The notes under the pieces were generated by a model. The model saw only the letters and a list, made by a program, of their open reading frames with translations. It was not told where the DNA came from and did no database searches. A stretch of 64,000 bases of DNA, from assembly GCA_019218415.1 (NCBI GenBank), contig JAHUUL010000004.1:40878-104877 (forward strand), in the 5' to 3' direction. This document shows positions 26,891 to 37,305 of this stretch, piece after piece. Each line of letters opens with the position of its first letter. Position 1 is the stretch's first letter. Made by a program: the position numbers and the translations under genes. The DNA comes from Dermabacteraceae bacterium TAE3-ERU27 (lineage in GTDB: Bacteria; Actinomycetota; Actinomycetes; Actinomycetales; Dermabacteraceae).

Positions 26891-27042
26891 TTTCTCTATG
26901 CGACACGCCGCAAGGATGCCGCGTAAGATTGATCTAGTCGGGTAATTTCTTGGCAAGACCTCGACGACCTCCAGGTGTCTTCCCCGGACCTTAGGGTTCC
27001 GTCACCGGGTCAACAGTTACCGCATACGAGGGAGATATTTCG

Positions 27043-27528
27043 ATGGCTAACGCCTGGCATAAGACCATGGTCGTCCTCGGCCTGGCAGATGAGAGCGAAC
27101 AGGATTACGAATCGCGCTCTGACGCAGAATCGGCGCGTCCCGCCGCCGGTCGCGCGCTGGAGCGAGTGACCGATAGCGATGAACGGGAGGCCCCCGTGGC
27201 GCCTCTGCGTAACCGTCAGATTGCCCCTGTATCCGAGCCGGAGGTCGAAATGGGCTTGCAGCGCATCACCACCATTCACCCGCGTTCTTACAACGACGCC
27301 CGCTCCATCGGAGAGTCCTTCAGGGACGGCATTCCGGTGATCATGAACCTGTCCGACATGGACGACGCCGACGCTAAGCGTATGGTGGACTTCTCCGCGG
27401 GCCTGGTGTTCGGTCTAAACGGTGTGATCGAGAAGGTCACGAGCAAGGTTTTCCTGCTTTCGCCGGAACACGTTTCGGTCGAGGGTGACGTCTCGGGAGA
27501 CGACAGCGCCTTCTATAACCAGAGCTGA
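27043..27528 (+). CDS. sepF: SepF, FtsZ membrane anchor
   Basis: The 161-aa protein has an amphipathic N-terminus ([15 protein letters not shown]), a variable acidic linker and the SepF core from about residue 75 ([49 protein letters not shown]-type loop, [11 protein letters not shown]). SepF binds the FtsZ C-terminal peptide and tethers the Z-ring where FtsA is missing, as in this cluster. GAGGGAG precedes the ATG. Confidence 0.96.
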   Translation: MANAWHKTMVVLGLADESEQDYESRSDAESARPAAGRALERVTDSDEREAPVAPLRNRQIAPVSEPEVEMGLQRITTIHPRSYNDARSIGESFRDGIPVIMNLSDMDDADAKRMVDFSAGLVFGLNGVIEKVTSKVFLLSPEHVSVEGDVSGDDSAFYNQS

Positions 27529-27534
27529 GCGCGC

Positions 27535-27837
27535 ATGCCCTACGCCCTGGTCGCCGTTTGCTACATCGCGGCGCTGCTTTTCACCATGTCGGTCATTGCC
27601 CGCCTGGTGATCGATTGGATTCGTTCGTTTTCGCCGAGCTTTGCCCCCACCGGGCCTGCGCTGGTGTTTTGCGAACTAATTTTTACGGTGACGGACCCCG
27701 CGGTGCTTTTTCTCCGCAGGGTAATTCCGCCGCTTAGGATTGGGGGAGTGGCGCTAGATTTAAGCATTCTGGTGTTGCTTTTGGCCTGTTCCCTGGGAAT
27801 GGGTCTGCTGCGTGGTTTTTTGATCTCGCTTACCTAG
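27535..27837 (+). CDS. YggT family membrane protein
   Basis: The 100-aa protein has two long hydrophobic helices at about residues 3-25 and 78-98 enclosing the YggT signature with TDPAVLFLRRVIPPLRIGG. The family sits between sepF and divIVA across actinobacteria and firmicutes and is thought to influence division or membrane organisation; its mechanism is unknown. It starts 6 nt after the sepF stop. Confidence 0.93.
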   Translation: MPYALVAVCYIAALLFTMSVIARLVIDWIRSFSPSFAPTGPALVFCELIFTVTDPAVLFLRRVIPPLRIGGVALDLSILVLLLACSLGMGLLRGFLISLT

Positions 27838-27986
27838 ATTTTTTCGCGTAACCTGTTACGTGGCATGCTTACAAAGTACGTGACGTGCGTGACCCTGTGG
27901 TCGCGTATAGTTGTATTCAGATAAGGTAGGAGACGTACCGCCCTACGGGGCTATTCCTATCGTGTACCGACTAGAGAAGGTGTCCT

Positions 27987-28724
27987 ATGGTTCACACGCC
28001 TGCTAATGAGCTCTTCAACAAAGAGTTCGGCACGGTGCGATTCACCGAAGGCTATGACATGGACGAGGTAGATGATTACCTCGACAACGAGCTTATTCCG
28101 TGCATGAAGGAGCTCATGGCGGAGAACTCCCAGCTCAAGAAGGAGCTGGAAGAGGCGCGTGGGCGCATTGCCGAGCTCGAGTCCGGTGCTGCCCCGGTTT
28201 CCGCCGAAGCCAAGCGCGAAGAGGTCGTCGTTGATGACGAACCGACCGTGGTTGCTCCGGTTTCGGAAGCTGCCACCGGTGAGACCCCGGTTGTCTCCGT
28301 CGTTGAGGAAGACGAAGAGGTGGCAGAGGTTGAGGCTCCGGCCGAGACCGCTGATGAGAAGACCTCCGCTTCGTTCGCGGCCGCTACCCCGGCTCCGGCT
28401 GCTGCCGATCAGTCCGCCGCAGGCATCATCGCCCTGGCTCAGCGTCTGCACGATGAGCACGTCCAGAAGGGCGAGGTCGAGTACAGCCGTCTGGTCGGCG
28501 AGGCCGAAGAGCGCTCCCGCCAGATCGTGGGCGAGGCCGAAGAGAAGTCCCGCACCACCCTGCAGGCCCTTGAAAGCGAAAAGGCCGGCCTCGAGAAGAC
28601 CATCGAGCAGCTGCGCACCTTCGAGCGTGACTACCGCAACCGTCTGCGCACCTACCTGGAGAACCAGATGCGTGAACTGGAGACCAGCGGCACGCAGGAA
28701 CAGCACGCTAACTTCGGTCTGTGA
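27987..28724 (+). CDS. wag31: DivIVA/Wag31 polar growth protein
   Basis: The 245-aa protein has the DivIVA N-terminal membrane-binding domain (FNKEFGTVRFTEGYDMDEVDDYLDN, broken here by no insertions), a first coiled coil to about residue 60, a long acidic Glu/Ala/Pro-rich linker at about 60-145, and a C-terminal coiled coil with an EAEERSRQIVGEAEEKSR repeat. It marks cell poles and recruits wall synthesis in actinobacteria. The 149-bp gap before it contains a TATAGT -10-like hexamer at 27906-27911 and AAGGTG before the ATG, so it probably has its own promoter. Its stop overlaps the lspA start. Confidence 0.95.
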   Translation: MVHTPANELFNKEFGTVRFTEGYDMDEVDDYLDNELIPCMKELMAENSQLKKELEEARGRIAELESGAAPVSAEAKREEVVVDDEPTVVAPVSEAATGETPVVSVVEEDEEVAEVEAPAETADEKTSASFAAATPAPAAADQSAAGIIALAQRLHDEHVQKGEVEYSRLVGEAEERSRQIVGEAEEKSRTTLQALESEKAGLEKTIEQLRTFERDYRNRLRTYLENQMRELETSGTQEQHANFGL

Positions 28725-29302
28725 CCGGCGAAGTTTCGTCACCGCATAACGCCGGGCGCATTGCGCCCGGCGTTTGCCGTGACAAGAGGGGACTGCGGGT
28801 TTCGCTTACCGGGCTGGCATTGGCCCTGCTCGTATTTTTTGCGGACCAGGCCAGTAAAGCGTGGGCGCTTTCCTCTTTGAGCGAATACCAGAGAGTGGAC
28901 ATTCTCGGGCGTTTCTTTGGCCTGCAACTGGTTTTTAACCCCGGCGCGGCCTGGAGCCTGGGAGGCTCTTCCACCTGGCTGGTGACGATCCTGCAGGCGC
29001 TTCTCGCCTGCGGTATTTCCTTCTATCTTTTCCGCAAGGTAGACGATTACGCCTGGGGTATCGCCCTCGGGCTGATGCTCGGTGGCGCGTTCGGGAACCT
29101 GTACGACCGCCTCTTCCGCGCTCCTGGATTCGCGCACGGTCACGTGGTCGACTTCTTTGTGCTGCCCCACTGGCCGATCTTCAACGTGGCTGACGTTTTC
29201 ATCGTCACCGGTTGCTGCCTGATCGTTCTGTTTGTTCTCTCGAACCGTCCTGCCAGCCGGGCCGCGGCGCGAGCAGCTTCCGCTGGACCGCGCGATGAGT
29301 GA
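28721..29302 (+). CDS. lspA: Prolipoprotein signal peptidase (signal peptidase II)
   Basis: The 193-aa aspartyl protease has four membrane helices and the two conserved Asp motifs GNLYDRLF and FNVADVFI, plus FNPGAAWSL. It cleaves lipoprotein signal peptides after lipidation. The only in-frame start candidates place initiation at GTG 28721, overlapping the wag31 stop; no ATG, GTG or TTG occurs later before the first helix. As a result a perfect 13-bp inverted repeat falls within codons 10-18. The first 28 residues are non-conserved and the last 20 are Arg/Ala-rich. Confidence 0.94.
   Translation: MTGEVSSPHNAGRIAPGVCRDKRGLRVSLTGLALALLVFFADQASKAWALSSLSEYQRVDILGRFFGLQLVFNPGAAWSLGGSSTWLVTILQALLACGISFYLFRKVDDYAWGIALGLMLGGAFGNLYDRLFRAPGFAHGHVVDFFVLPHWPIFNVADVFIVTGCCLIVLFVLSNRPASRAAARAASAGPRDE
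28748..28774 (+). promoter_or_regulatory. Hairpin at the start of lspA
   Basis: AACGCCGGGCGCA (28748-28760) and its exact reverse complement (28762-28774) form a 12-13-bp GC-rich stem with a 1-3-nt loop, followed by only three T. It lies just after the wag31 stop and inside the lspA frame. It looks like a terminator whose coding frame reads through, so it may attenuate lspA relative to wag31. Confidence 0.7.
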
Positions 29303-30221
29303 GTATCGCACGCTTCCCGTTCCCGACGGACTCGCGGGAGAACGCGTCGACGTCGGGCTTTCCCGGCTGCTCGGCGTTTCCCGCACCCGCGCGGGAGAAA
29401 TGGTGCTCTCCGGCAAAGTAGAGGTGGACGGTGCGGTACCGGGCAAATCGGACCGCCTCAGCCCCGGCAGCATATTGAACGTGACGCTCGAACAGGAAAA
29501 ACCCGCCCTCAGCGTTAAGGCGGAGATGGTCGAGGGCATGACCATCGTGTTCGAGGACGACGACATCGTGGTGGTGGATAAGCCCGTCGGCGTAGCCGCG
29601 CATCCGAGCGTCGGCTGGGAAGGCCCGACGGTTGTCGGCCACCTTGCCGCCGCGGGCGTGCGCATCGCTACCTCCGGTGCCGCCGAACGCCAGGGCATCG
29701 TGCAGCGCCTGGACGTCGGCACCAGCGGGCTAATGGTGGTGGCGAAATCGGAGCTCGCCTACTCCATCCTGAAAAACGCTTTCCGCCAGCGCACGGTTTC
29801 CAAGACCTACCACGCGCTCTGCCAGGGGCACCCCGACCCGCTGCAGGGAACCATCGAGGCTCCCATCGGGCGCAGCATGAATCACGACTACAAATACGCC
29901 GTGATGAAGAGCGGCAAGCACTCCGTGACGCACTACGAGGTGCTGGAGATGTTCCGCGCCGCCTCGCTCTGCGAGGTACACCTGGAAACGGGGCGCACGC
30001 ACCAGATCAGGGTGCATTTCTCGGCGCTGCGGCACCCGCTCGCGGGCGATCCGCTGTACGGCAGCGACCCCCGCCTGGCGGCCCGACTGGGGCTGGAGCG
30101 GCAGTGGCTGCACGCCGTCGAGCTTTCGTTCACGCACCCGACGCGCGGCGAGAAAGTTACTTTCACCTCTGTCTACCCGCAGGACCTAGCGCACGCCCTA
30201 GAGGTGCTTCGCGCCGGTTAG
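29295..30221 (+). CDS. rluD: RluA/RluD-family pseudouridine synthase
   Basis: The 308-aa protein has an N-terminal S4 RNA-binding domain ([18 protein letters not shown] to VNGK-type strand) and the catalytic domain with [16 protein letters not shown], which contains the essential Asp. Further landmarks are KTYHALCQG and [21 protein letters not shown]. It isomerises uridines in rRNA; RluD-like specificity is likely but not proved. I chose the ATG at 29295, which overlaps the lspA stop, as usual for lspA-rluD pairs. Confidence 0.93.
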   Translation: MSEYRTLPVPDGLAGERVDVGLSRLLGVSRTRAGEMVLSGKVEVDGAVPGKSDRLSPGSILNVTLEQEKPALSVKAEMVEGMTIVFEDDDIVVVDKPVGVAAHPSVGWEGPTVVGHLAAAGVRIATSGAAERQGIVQRLDVGTSGLMVVAKSELAYSILKNAFRQRTVSKTYHALCQGHPDPLQGTIEAPIGRSMNHDYKYAVMKSGKHSVTHYEVLEMFRAASLCEVHLETGRTHQIRVHFSALRHPLAGDPLYGSDPRLAARLGLERQWLHAVELSFTHPTRGEKVTFTSVYPQDLAHALEVLRAG

Positions 30222-30231
30222 GCTAGGGGGC

Positions 30232-33200
30232 ATGTCTGCCGGCGATTTCGTTCACCTCCACACCCACACGGACTACTCGCTGCTCGACGGCGCGGCCAAG
30301 ATTTCTAAACTGGTCGATGAAGCCGTTAAGCAAAACCAGAAGGCCATCGCTATCACCGACCACGGTTACGTGTTCGGCGCCTACGAGTTTTATGCGAAGG
30401 CGAAAGCCGCGGGCATTAAGCCGATCATCGGCGTGGAGGCGTACGTTACGCCGGGCACCTCCCGTCACGACCGTACCCGCGTGCAGTGGGGCACTCCCGA
30501 GCAGCAGGCCGCCGGTGATGACGTATCGGCGCGCGGTGCCTACACGCACCTGACCCTGCTCTCGCGCAGCACCGAAGGCATGCACAACCTGTTCCGCCTG
30601 GCCTCGCGCGCGTCGCTGGACGGCCAGATGGGCAAGTGGCCCCGCATGGACCGGGAGATCCTCGCGAAGTATTCGCAGGGCCTGATCGCCTCCACCGGCT
30701 GCCCGTCGGGAGAGATCCAGACCAGGATCCGCCTGGGGCAGTGGGACGAAGCGGTAAAGGCCGCGGGCGAGTTCCAGGACATGTTCGGCAAGGAACATTA
30801 TTTTGTGGAGCTGATGGACCACGGGCTGGAGCTAGAGCGCCGGGTCACCAAGCAGCTGCTGGAGCTGTCCAAGAAGATCGGGGCGCCACTGCTGGCCACG
30901 AACGATCTCCACTACGTCACCGCGCAGGACGCCTCGATCCAGGACGCCCTGCTGTGCATCAACTCCGGTTCCACCTTCGATACGCCCGGCAGGTTCAAGT
31001 TCGACGGTTCGGGCTACTACCTGAAAACCTCCGAAGAAATGCGCGAGCTGTTTCGCGAAATGCCGGAGGCGTGCGATAACACCCTGCGCATCGCGGAAAT
31101 GTGCGACGTCCAGTTCTGCACCACCTCGGACGGCGCCAACTTCATGCCGCGCTTCCCCTGCCCGCCCGGGGAGGACGAACACTCCTGGTTCATCAAAGAG
31201 GTGCAAAACGGCCTGCACTACCGTTTCCCGGACGGTATCCCGGACGACGTGCAAAAGCAGGCCGATTACGAGGTCAGCATCATCACCCAGATGGGCTTCC
31301 CCGGCTACTTCCTGGTCGTGGCCGACTTCATAAACTGGGCCAAGGAAAACGGGATTCGCGTGGGTCCGGGCCGTGGCTCCGGTGCGGGTTCCATGGTCGC
31401 CTACGCGATGCGCATTACCGACCTCAACCCGCTCGAACACGCCCTGATTTTCGAGCGCTTCCTCAACCCCGATCGCGTCTCGATGCCCGACTTCGACGTG
31501 GACTTCGACGATCGCCGCCGCGGTGAGGTGCTCGAATACGTCACCCGCAAGTACGGTGACGACCGCGTGGCCCAGGTAATCACCTACGGCGTCATGAAGA
31601 CGAAGAACTCCCTAAAGGACGCCGCCCGCGTGCTCGGCTACCCGTACGCGATGGGGGAGAAGCTGACCAAGGCGCTGCCCCCGACGGTGATGGGCAAGGA
31701 CATCCCGCTGTCGGGCATCTTCGACGAAAAGCACAAGCGTTACGGCGAGGCGGAAGAATTCCGCCAGCTACACGCCAGCGATCCGGACGCGCAGAAAGTG
31801 TTCGACATCGCGAAGGGCGTGGAGGGCCTGACCCGCGGCTGGGGCGTACACGCCTGCGCCGTCATCATGTCCTCAGATCCGCTGATCGACATTATTCCGA
31901 TGATGCGCCGCGCCTCGGACGGCCAGATCATCACCCAGTTCGACTATCCGACCTGCGAAACGCTCGGCCTGCTGAAGATGGACTTCCTGGGGCTGCGCAA
32001 CCTGACGGTGATTTCCGATGCGCTGGAAAACATCAAGGCCAACGGCAAGGAAGCGCCCGACCTCGAAACCCTGGGCACGGATGATCGGGCTACCTACGAA
32101 CTGCTCGGGCGCGGCGACACGCTCGGCGTGTTCCAGCTGGATGGCAGCGGCATGCGTACCCTGCTGCGGCAGATGAAGCCCGACAACTTCGAGGATATCT
32201 CGGCCGTCGGCGCGCTTTATCGCCCCGGTCCGATGGGCGCGAACTCGCACACGAACTATGCGCTGCGTAAGAACGGCCTGCAGGAGGTCACCCCGATCCA
32301 CCCGGAGCTGGAGGAGCCGCTGGCGGAGATCCTCGGCACCACCTACGGCCTGATCGTGTATCAGGAGCAGGTTATGCAGATCGCGCAGAAGGTCGCGGGC
32401 TTCACGCTCGGTCAGGCAGATATTTTGCGCCGCGCAATGGGTAAGAAAAAGAAGGAAGAGCTGGATAAGCAGTTTGCGGGCTTCCGCCAGGGCATGCTCG
32501 ACAACGGCTTCTCCGAGGGCTGCATCAACACGCTCTGGGAAATCCTGGTGCCGTTCAGCGACTACGCCTTCAACAAGTCGCACTCCGCCGCCTACGGCCT
32601 GGTTTCGTACTGGACCGCGTTCCTGAAGGCGAACTTCCCGGTCGAATACATGGCCGCGCTGCTCACCTCCACCCAGGACAACCGCGACCGCCTAGGCCTC
32701 TATCTGGGGGACTGTCGGCACCTGGGCATAACCGTGCTGCCGCCGGACGTAAACGAGTCCGGGCACTACTTCTCCGCTGTCGGCAAGGACATCCGCTTCG
32801 GGCTTTCCGCGATCCGCAACGTGGGCTCTCACGTGGTGGAGGGCATCATCGCGGCGCGGGAAGAAAAGGGGCCGTTCACCAGTTTCGAGGACTTCCTCGA
32901 CAAGGTGCCGCTCGCCGTCTGCAACAAGCGCACCATCGAATCCCTCATCAAGGGCGGGGCGTTCGACTCGCTCGGGCAAAACCGCCGCTCCCTGACGCTC
33001 GTGCACGAAGAAGCGGTCGAGTCGGTCGTGAAACTGAAGCGGCAGGAAAACATCGGCCAGTTCGATCTCTTCGGGGCGGCCCTGGAGGACACGGAAAGCC
33101 CGATGGGATCCCTCTTCAACGTGCCCGAACTGCCCGAATGGGAACGCAAGGAAAAACTCAGCTTCGAACGCAACATGCTCGGGCTTTACATTTCCGACCA

Positions 33201-33780
33201 CCCGCTTTCGGGCCTGGAACACGTTATCTCGGAGCACTCCTCCCACCCCATCGCGTCGCTGGCAGAAGACGGGGCGGTGTCCGACGGCACCTCGATCAAG
33301 GTCGCGGGCCTAATCACCGGCATCCAGCGCAAAACCACCAAGAAGGGCGATCCCTGGGCGATCGTGACGGTGGAAGACCTCGAAGGCTCGCTCGACTGCC
33401 TGCTCTTCCCGAGCACCTACCAGACGGTGGGAGCGATGCTGGCCGAGGACCTGGTGGTGGCGATGTCGGGACGGATCGATCTGGGCAAGGGAACCCCGGA
33501 GCTGCGCGCGATGGAGGTGACGATACTCGACGTCTCCGAGAGCGCCGACGACGCCCCGCTGGTGGTCTCCCTGGCCGCGAACCGTTGCACGCCGGAACTC
33601 GCGCAGGAACTGCGAGACGTGCTGCACGTGCACCCCGGCAAGGTGGAGGTGTGGCTCCGGTTGCAGCAGCCCGGCAGGACAACCGTCATGCGGCTCGAGA
33701 AGCGCCTCTGCGTCACGCCCTCGACGGCGCTCTACGCCTCCCTCAAGGCGCTGCTCGGCCCCGGCTGCATAGGCGGCTAG
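30232..33780 (+). CDS. dnaE: DNA polymerase III alpha subunit
   Basis: The 1182-aa protein is full-length DnaE1. It has an N-terminal PHP domain (FVHLHTHTDYSLLDG), C-family palm motifs including GPGRGSGAGSMVAYA and PDFDVDFDD near residue 420, a helix-hairpin-helix and fingers region, and a C-terminal OB fold (IKVAGLITGIQRKTTKKGDPW). It is the replicative polymerase; in actinobacteria its PHP domain supplies proofreading. The PHP metal-binding HTHTDYS signature is intact. The ATG is 10 bp after rluD, with a possible -10 (TAGGCT, 30219-30224) 7 nt upstream. Confidence 0.98.
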   Translation: MSAGDFVHLHTHTDYSLLDGAAKISKLVDEAVKQNQKAIAITDHGYVFGAYEFYAKAKAAGIKPIIGVEAYVTPGTSRHDRTRVQWGTPEQQAAGDDVSARGAYTHLTLLSRSTEGMHNLFRLASRASLDGQMGKWPRMDREILAKYSQGLIASTGCPSGEIQTRIRLGQWDEAVKAAGEFQDMFGKEHYFVELMDHGLELERRVTKQLLELSKKIGAPLLATNDLHYVTAQDASIQDALLCINSGSTFDTPGRFKFDGSGYYLKTSEEMRELFREMPEACDNTLRIAEMCDVQFCTTSDGANFMPRFPCPPGEDEHSWFIKEVQNGLHYRFPDGIPDDVQKQADYEVSIITQMGFPGYFLVVADFINWAKENGIRVGPGRGSGAGSMVAYAMRITDLNPLEHALIFERFLNPDRVSMPDFDVDFDDRRRGEVLEYVTRKYGDDRVAQVITYGVMKTKNSLKDAARVLGYPYAMGEKLTKALPPTVMGKDIPLSGIFDEKHKRYGEAEEFRQLHASDPDAQKVFDIAKGVEGLTRGWGVHACAVIMSSDPLIDIIPMMRRASDGQIITQFDYPTCETLGLLKMDFLGLRNLTVISDALENIKANGKEAPDLETLGTDDRATYELLGRGDTLGVFQLDGSGMRTLLRQMKPDNFEDISAVGALYRPGPMGANSHTNYALRKNGLQEVTPIHPELEEPLAEILGTTYGLIVYQEQVMQIAQKVAGFTLGQADILRRAMGKKKKEELDKQFAGFRQGMLDNGFSEGCINTLWEILVPFSDYAFNKSHSAAYGLVSYWTAFLKANFPVEYMAALLTSTQDNRDRLGLYLGDCRHLGITVLPPDVNESGHYFSAVGKDIRFGLSAIRNVGSHVVEGIIAAREEKGPFTSFEDFLDKVPLAVCNKRTIESLIKGGAFDSLGQNRRSLTLVHEEAVESVVKLKRQENIGQFDLFGAALEDTESPMGSLFNVPELPEWERKEKLSFERNMLGLYISDHPLSGLEHVISEHSSHPIASLAEDGAVSDGTSIKVAGLITGIQRKTTKKGDPWAIVTVEDLEGSLDCLLFPSTYQTVGAMLAEDLVVAMSGRIDLGKGTPELRAMEVTILDVSESADDAPLVVSLAANRCTPELAQELRDVLHVHPGKVEVWLRLQQPGRTTVMRLEKRLCVTPSTALYASLKALLGPGCIGG

Positions 33781-33809
33781 GGGCGGCCGGTGCCGGGAGC
33801 CGCGTGCTT

Positions 33810-33815
33810 TAACAT
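33810..33815 (+). promoter_or_regulatory. hisD -10 element, probably leaderless
   Basis: TAACAT ends 6 nt before the hisD ATG. No Shine-Dalgarno sequence lies between them. The -35 region is not clear. Confidence 0.4.
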
Positions 33816-33821
33816 TGAGGC

Positions 33822-35123
33822 ATGATCTCTCTGCGCGACCTTAGAGGCCAGGAACTCACCCCGGCGTTGCTCCGCAGGAGCCTGCCGCGAGCCGAGTTTG
33901 ACGTAACCAAAGCGCTCGAAGCGGTAGCGCCGTTGGTGCGTGACGTCGCCGAGCGCGGCGCGGCAGCGGTGCTAGACGCCTCGGAGCGTTTCGACGGGGT
34001 ACGTCCGGAGCATCTGCGGGTGCCCGAGAGCGCGCTGCGTGAGGCGCTGGCCGCGCTGGACCCGGCGGTGAAGTCGGCGCTGGAGGAATCCATTTCGCGA
34101 GTGCGCAAAGTCGATGAGGCGCAGCTGCGCGAGGACGACTGGTGTGAGGTGATCCCCGGCGGGCACGTCGGCACCCGCCGCATCCCCGTGCGCCGGGTGG
34201 GCCTTTACGTGCCGGGAGGCCGCGCGGTACTTCCCTCCAGCGTCGTCATGAACGCCGTCCCCGCCCTGGTGGCCGGGGTGCCCGAGCTGGTGGTGGTCTC
34301 GCCGCCGCAGGCGGAACACGGCGGGCTACCGCACCCGACCATCCTCGCGGCGTGCGCCATGCTGGGCGTAACCGAGGTTTACGCGGCCGGGGGAGCGCAG
34401 GCGATCGCGCTGCTGGCTTACGGCGACGGCGACGACATCGAACCGGTAGACCTCATCACCGGCCCCGGCAACATTTACGTGGTGGCGGCGAAACGGCTGG
34501 TGCAGGGGCGAGTCGGGATCGATTCCGAGGCCGGACCGACCGAAATCGCGATCCTGGCCGACGACAGTGCCCGCCCCGCATTCGTGGCGGCGGACCTCAT
34601 CTCCCAGGCCGAGCACGATCCGCTGGCCGCGAGCGTGCTCGTGACCGACAGCGAGGAACTCGCGGCGGCGGTGCGTGCGGAACTGGAACGACAGGTACCG
34701 CAGGCCGCGCACGAAGAACGCGTGCGCACCGCACTCGGAGGCAAGCAATCGGCCCTGATCCTGGTAGACGACCTCACCGCCGGGCTCAGCGTGGTAAATG
34801 CCTACGGCGCCGAACACCTGGAGATCCAGACCGCCGACTCCCAGGCCGTGGCCGCGCTGGTAACCAATGCCGGGGCGATCTTCGTCGGCGACTATTCGCC
34901 CGTCAGCCTGGGTGACTACGACGCGGGCAGCAACCATGTCCTGCCCACGGGGGGAGCCTCACGCTACTCGTCGGGCCTGGGCGTGCACTCGTTCCTGCGC
35001 ACCGTGCACGTGATCGACTACGACCGGGACGCGCTCGCCGCCTCCCGCCGCGCCGCCGAGACCCTGGCGGCAGCCGAGGGGCTGCCGAGCCACGGCGAGG
35101 CCGTCACGATCCGTTTCCGTTAG
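33822..35123 (+). CDS. hisD: Histidinol dehydrogenase
   Basis: The 433-aa protein has the HisD motifs [59 protein letters not shown] and [13 protein letters not shown], with the zinc-site Gln/His/Asp/His residues among them. It catalyses the last two steps of histidine synthesis. It is the first histidine gene here and is separated from hisC by a gene on the opposite strand. hisG, hisE, hisF and hisI are not in the window. Confidence 0.96.
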   Translation: MISLRDLRGQELTPALLRRSLPRAEFDVTKALEAVAPLVRDVAERGAAAVLDASERFDGVRPEHLRVPESALREALAALDPAVKSALEESISRVRKVDEAQLREDDWCEVIPGGHVGTRRIPVRRVGLYVPGGRAVLPSSVVMNAVPALVAGVPELVVVSPPQAEHGGLPHPTILAACAMLGVTEVYAAGGAQAIALLAYGDGDDIEPVDLITGPGNIYVVAAKRLVQGRVGIDSEAGPTEIAILADDSARPAFVAADLISQAEHDPLAASVLVTDSEELAAAVRAELERQVPQAAHEERVRTALGGKQSALILVDDLTAGLSVVNAYGAEHLEIQTADSQAVAALVTNAGAIFVGDYSPVSLGDYDAGSNHVLPTGGASRYSSGLGVHSFLRTVHVIDYDRDALAASRRAAETLAAAEGLPSHGEAVTIRFR

Positions 35124-35149
35124 AGACAGGAGCGGTACTAACCGCCGGG

Positions 35150-35524
35150 TCAGGCCCGTTTTGCGCTGCGGCGTGCCAGCAGCGCCGCGACGCCGCGCCA
35201 GCCGAGCAGGAACAGCGCCAGGAAGCTGCTCGCCACGATCACGAAACTGGTGGCCGTGCCCGCGCCGGTAAGGGTGCGTAGCAGCATCCCGCCAACTACC
35301 GTGGTGCCCCAGACCATCACGCCTTCGGGCCAGAGCCGACTGGGGGCGTGCCACGAACGCACGGCGAGGTGACCGAGCGCCATCCCGGCCAGGAACGGCC
35401 AGGCGGTCTGGGCGATGCCGGTAACGTCGAGCGTGTGGGCGTGGCTCGAACGGCCCAGCGCCGCGAAAGCGGTAACCAGAACGGAATCTGTTGCCAGCGC
35501 GCCAAGGAATCTCTTGTTTTTCAT
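35150..35524 (-). CDS. DUF3054 membrane protein
   Basis: The 124-aa protein has four hydrophobic helices and DUF3054 landmarks: DSVLVTAFAALGRSSHAH near the start, TAWPFLAGMALGHL, and a W-P-G-V-W-TT segment (PEGVMVWGTTVVGGMLLR). Function is unknown. I chose the ATG at 35524 because it encodes the conserved start of the family and lies 6 nt after TACCCT; an upstream GTG-type start at 35671 would run into hisC. It lies on the opposite strand between hisD and hisC. Confidence 0.82.
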   Translation of the reverse strand: MKNKRFLGALATDSVLVTAFAALGRSSHAHTLDVTGIAQTAWPFLAGMALGHLAVRSWHAPSRLWPEGVMVWGTTVVGGMLLRTLTGAGTATSFVIVASSFLALFLLGWRGVAALLARRSAKRA

Positions 35525-35530
35525 ACCTAC

Positions 35531-35563
35531 AGGGTAGGGCAGTGTCTCTTCCTGAACTAAAAT
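35531..35563. promoter_or_regulatory. Divergent -10 elements for the DUF3054 gene and hisC
   Basis: On the minus strand TACCCT (plus 35531-35536) is 6 nt from the DUF3054 ATG. On the plus strand TAAAAT (35558-35563) is 6 nt from the hisC ATG. Both transcripts would be leaderless and their promoters share the 45-bp gap. Confidence 0.5.
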
Positions 35564-35569
35564 GAACCA

Positions 35570-36697
35570 ATGCAACCTATCGAGCGGCAGGCAGAGCCCT
35601 TCCGGGCCCCCATTCGTGACGATCTCGCTGGCCTGGAACCCTACGGTGCACCCCAGCTTGAGGTGCGACATCCGCTCAACGTAAACGAAAACCCTTTCCC
35701 GCCCTCACCGGAACTGGCCGCGCGGCTGGGTGAGGCGGTACGCGCGGCGGCGGCCGGACTGAACCGCTACCCCGACCGGGAATTCATGCCCCTGCGTACC
35801 GCGCTGGGGGAATACCTTTCCCGCGAATCTGGCATCAGCGCACCCCCGGCAAGCTCCGTGTGGGCGGCGAACGGCTCGAACGAGATCATGCAGCATCTGT
35901 TCGCGGCCTTCGGCGGGAAGGGCAGAAGCGCCCTCAGCTTCACCCCCTGCTATTCGATGTATCCCGAATACGCACGTAACTCCTTCACCGAATTCATTAC
36001 CGTGCCACGCTCCGCGGCACCGGAATTTGCGCTTTCCACGCAGCAGGTGGAACAGGCCTGCCGGGAGCACCGGCCCACACTGGTACTGCTCACCTCCCCG
36101 AACAACCCAACCGGCACCGCCATCGCAATGGAGCTGGTAGCGGCGGCGTGTAAGGCGCAGCGCGCACACAACGGGCTGGTAGTGGTTGACGAGGCGTACG
36201 CGGAGTTTCGCCGCGACGGCGTGCCGAGCGCGCTCACGCTGCTGTCGGAATACGAGAACCTGGTCGTGACCCGCACCATGAGCAAGGCGTTCGCCATGGC
36301 CGGCACCCGCCTCGGCTATGCGGTCGCCGCGCCGGAAATCATCGACGCGCTACGGATCGTGCGCCTGCCCTACCACCTGTCGGCCATCACCCAGGCGGCG
36401 GCCCTCACCGCGCTGGAAAGCGCCGACGAACTGCTGGCGCAGGTTTCCTTCCTGCGCGGGGAACGCGACCGACTGGTCACGCACCTGCGAGGGCGCGGCT
36501 ACACGGTGGCGGACTCCGACGCGAACTTCGTTTTCTTCGGTACTTTCCCGGACCGGCACGCCGTCTGGCAGGGGCTCCTGGAACGTTCCGTGCTGGTGAG
36601 AGAAGTCGGGCCCGACGGCTGGCTGCGCGTCTCCGTCGGCACCGCGCAAGACAACGCGGCGTTCACTGCCGCCCTAGAGGAGGTAGACCCCCGATGA
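35570..36697 (+). CDS. hisC: Histidinol-phosphate aminotransferase
   Basis: The 375-aa fold-type I PLP enzyme shows [43 protein letters not shown] and [20 protein letters not shown], where the SKA lysine forms the Schiff base. It converts imidazole-acetol phosphate to histidinol phosphate. It heads the operon hisC-hisB-unknown-hisH-small protein-priA-sseB, with overlapping or near-abutting junctions. The ATG has no ribosome site and a -10 hexamer 6 nt upstream. Confidence 0.96.
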   Translation: MQPIERQAEPFRAPIRDDLAGLEPYGAPQLEVRHPLNVNENPFPPSPELAARLGEAVRAAAAGLNRYPDREFMPLRTALGEYLSRESGISAPPASSVWAANGSNEIMQHLFAAFGGKGRSALSFTPCYSMYPEYARNSFTEFITVPRSAAPEFALSTQQVEQACREHRPTLVLLTSPNNPTGTAIAMELVAAACKAQRAHNGLVVVDEAYAEFRRDGVPSALTLLSEYENLVVTRTMSKAFAMAGTRLGYAVAAPEIIDALRIVRLPYHLSAITQAAALTALESADELLAQVSFLRGERDRLVTHLRGRGYTVADSDANFVFFGTFPDRHAVWQGLLERSVLVREVGPDGWLRVSVGTAQDNAAFTAALEEVDPR

Positions 36698-37305
36698 CCA
36701 ATCCCGCACCGCGTATCGCGCGCAAGGAACGCACCACAAGGGAATCTTCGGTGCTGGTGGAACTGAACCTGGACGGCAGCGGCAAGGTAGAGATCGACAC
36801 CTCCGTCCCGTTCTATGACCACATGCTGACCGCCCTCGGCACCCACGCCAGCTTCGATCTAACCGTGAAAGCCCACGGCGACACCCACATCGACGTGCAC
36901 CACACGGTAGAGGACACCGCGATCGTGCTCGGTCAGGTGCTGCGCGAAGCGCTCGGCGACAAACGCGGCATCCGCCGCTTCGCCGACGCCACGATCCCGC
37001 TCGACGAGGCGCTCGCGCACTGCGTAGTAGACGTCTCCGGGCGCCCCTACTGCGTCCACGAAGGCGAGCCCGCCGGGCAGGAATATCACCTGATAGGCGG
37101 CCACTTCACCGGCTCCCTGACCCGTCACGTGCTGGAATCTTTGGCGCACCACGCCGGCATCTGCCTGCACATGCGCGTGCTTGCCGGGCGGGACCCGCAC
37201 CATATCGTCGAAGCACAGTTCAAGGCGCTCGCGCGGGCGCTACGCTACGCCTGCGAATACGATCCGCGCATGAACGATATCCCGTCCACGAAGGGGGCCC
37301 TGTGA
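36694..37305 (+). CDS. hisB: Imidazoleglycerol-phosphate dehydratase
   Basis: The 203-aa monofunctional HisB has paired metal-binding motifs: [32 protein letters not shown], and in the second half [16 protein letters not shown]. It dehydrates imidazoleglycerol phosphate. The phosphatase domain found in enterobacterial HisB is absent, as usual in actinobacteria. It overlaps hisC and the next gene by 4 bp. Confidence 0.97.
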   Translation: MTNPAPRIARKERTTRESSVLVELNLDGSGKVEIDTSVPFYDHMLTALGTHASFDLTVKAHGDTHIDVHHTVEDTAIVLGQVLREALGDKRGIRRFADATIPLDEALAHCVVDVSGRPYCVHEGEPAGQEYHLIGGHFTGSLTRHVLESLAHHAGICLHMRVLAGRDPHHIVEAQFKALARALRYACEYDPRMNDIPSTKGAL

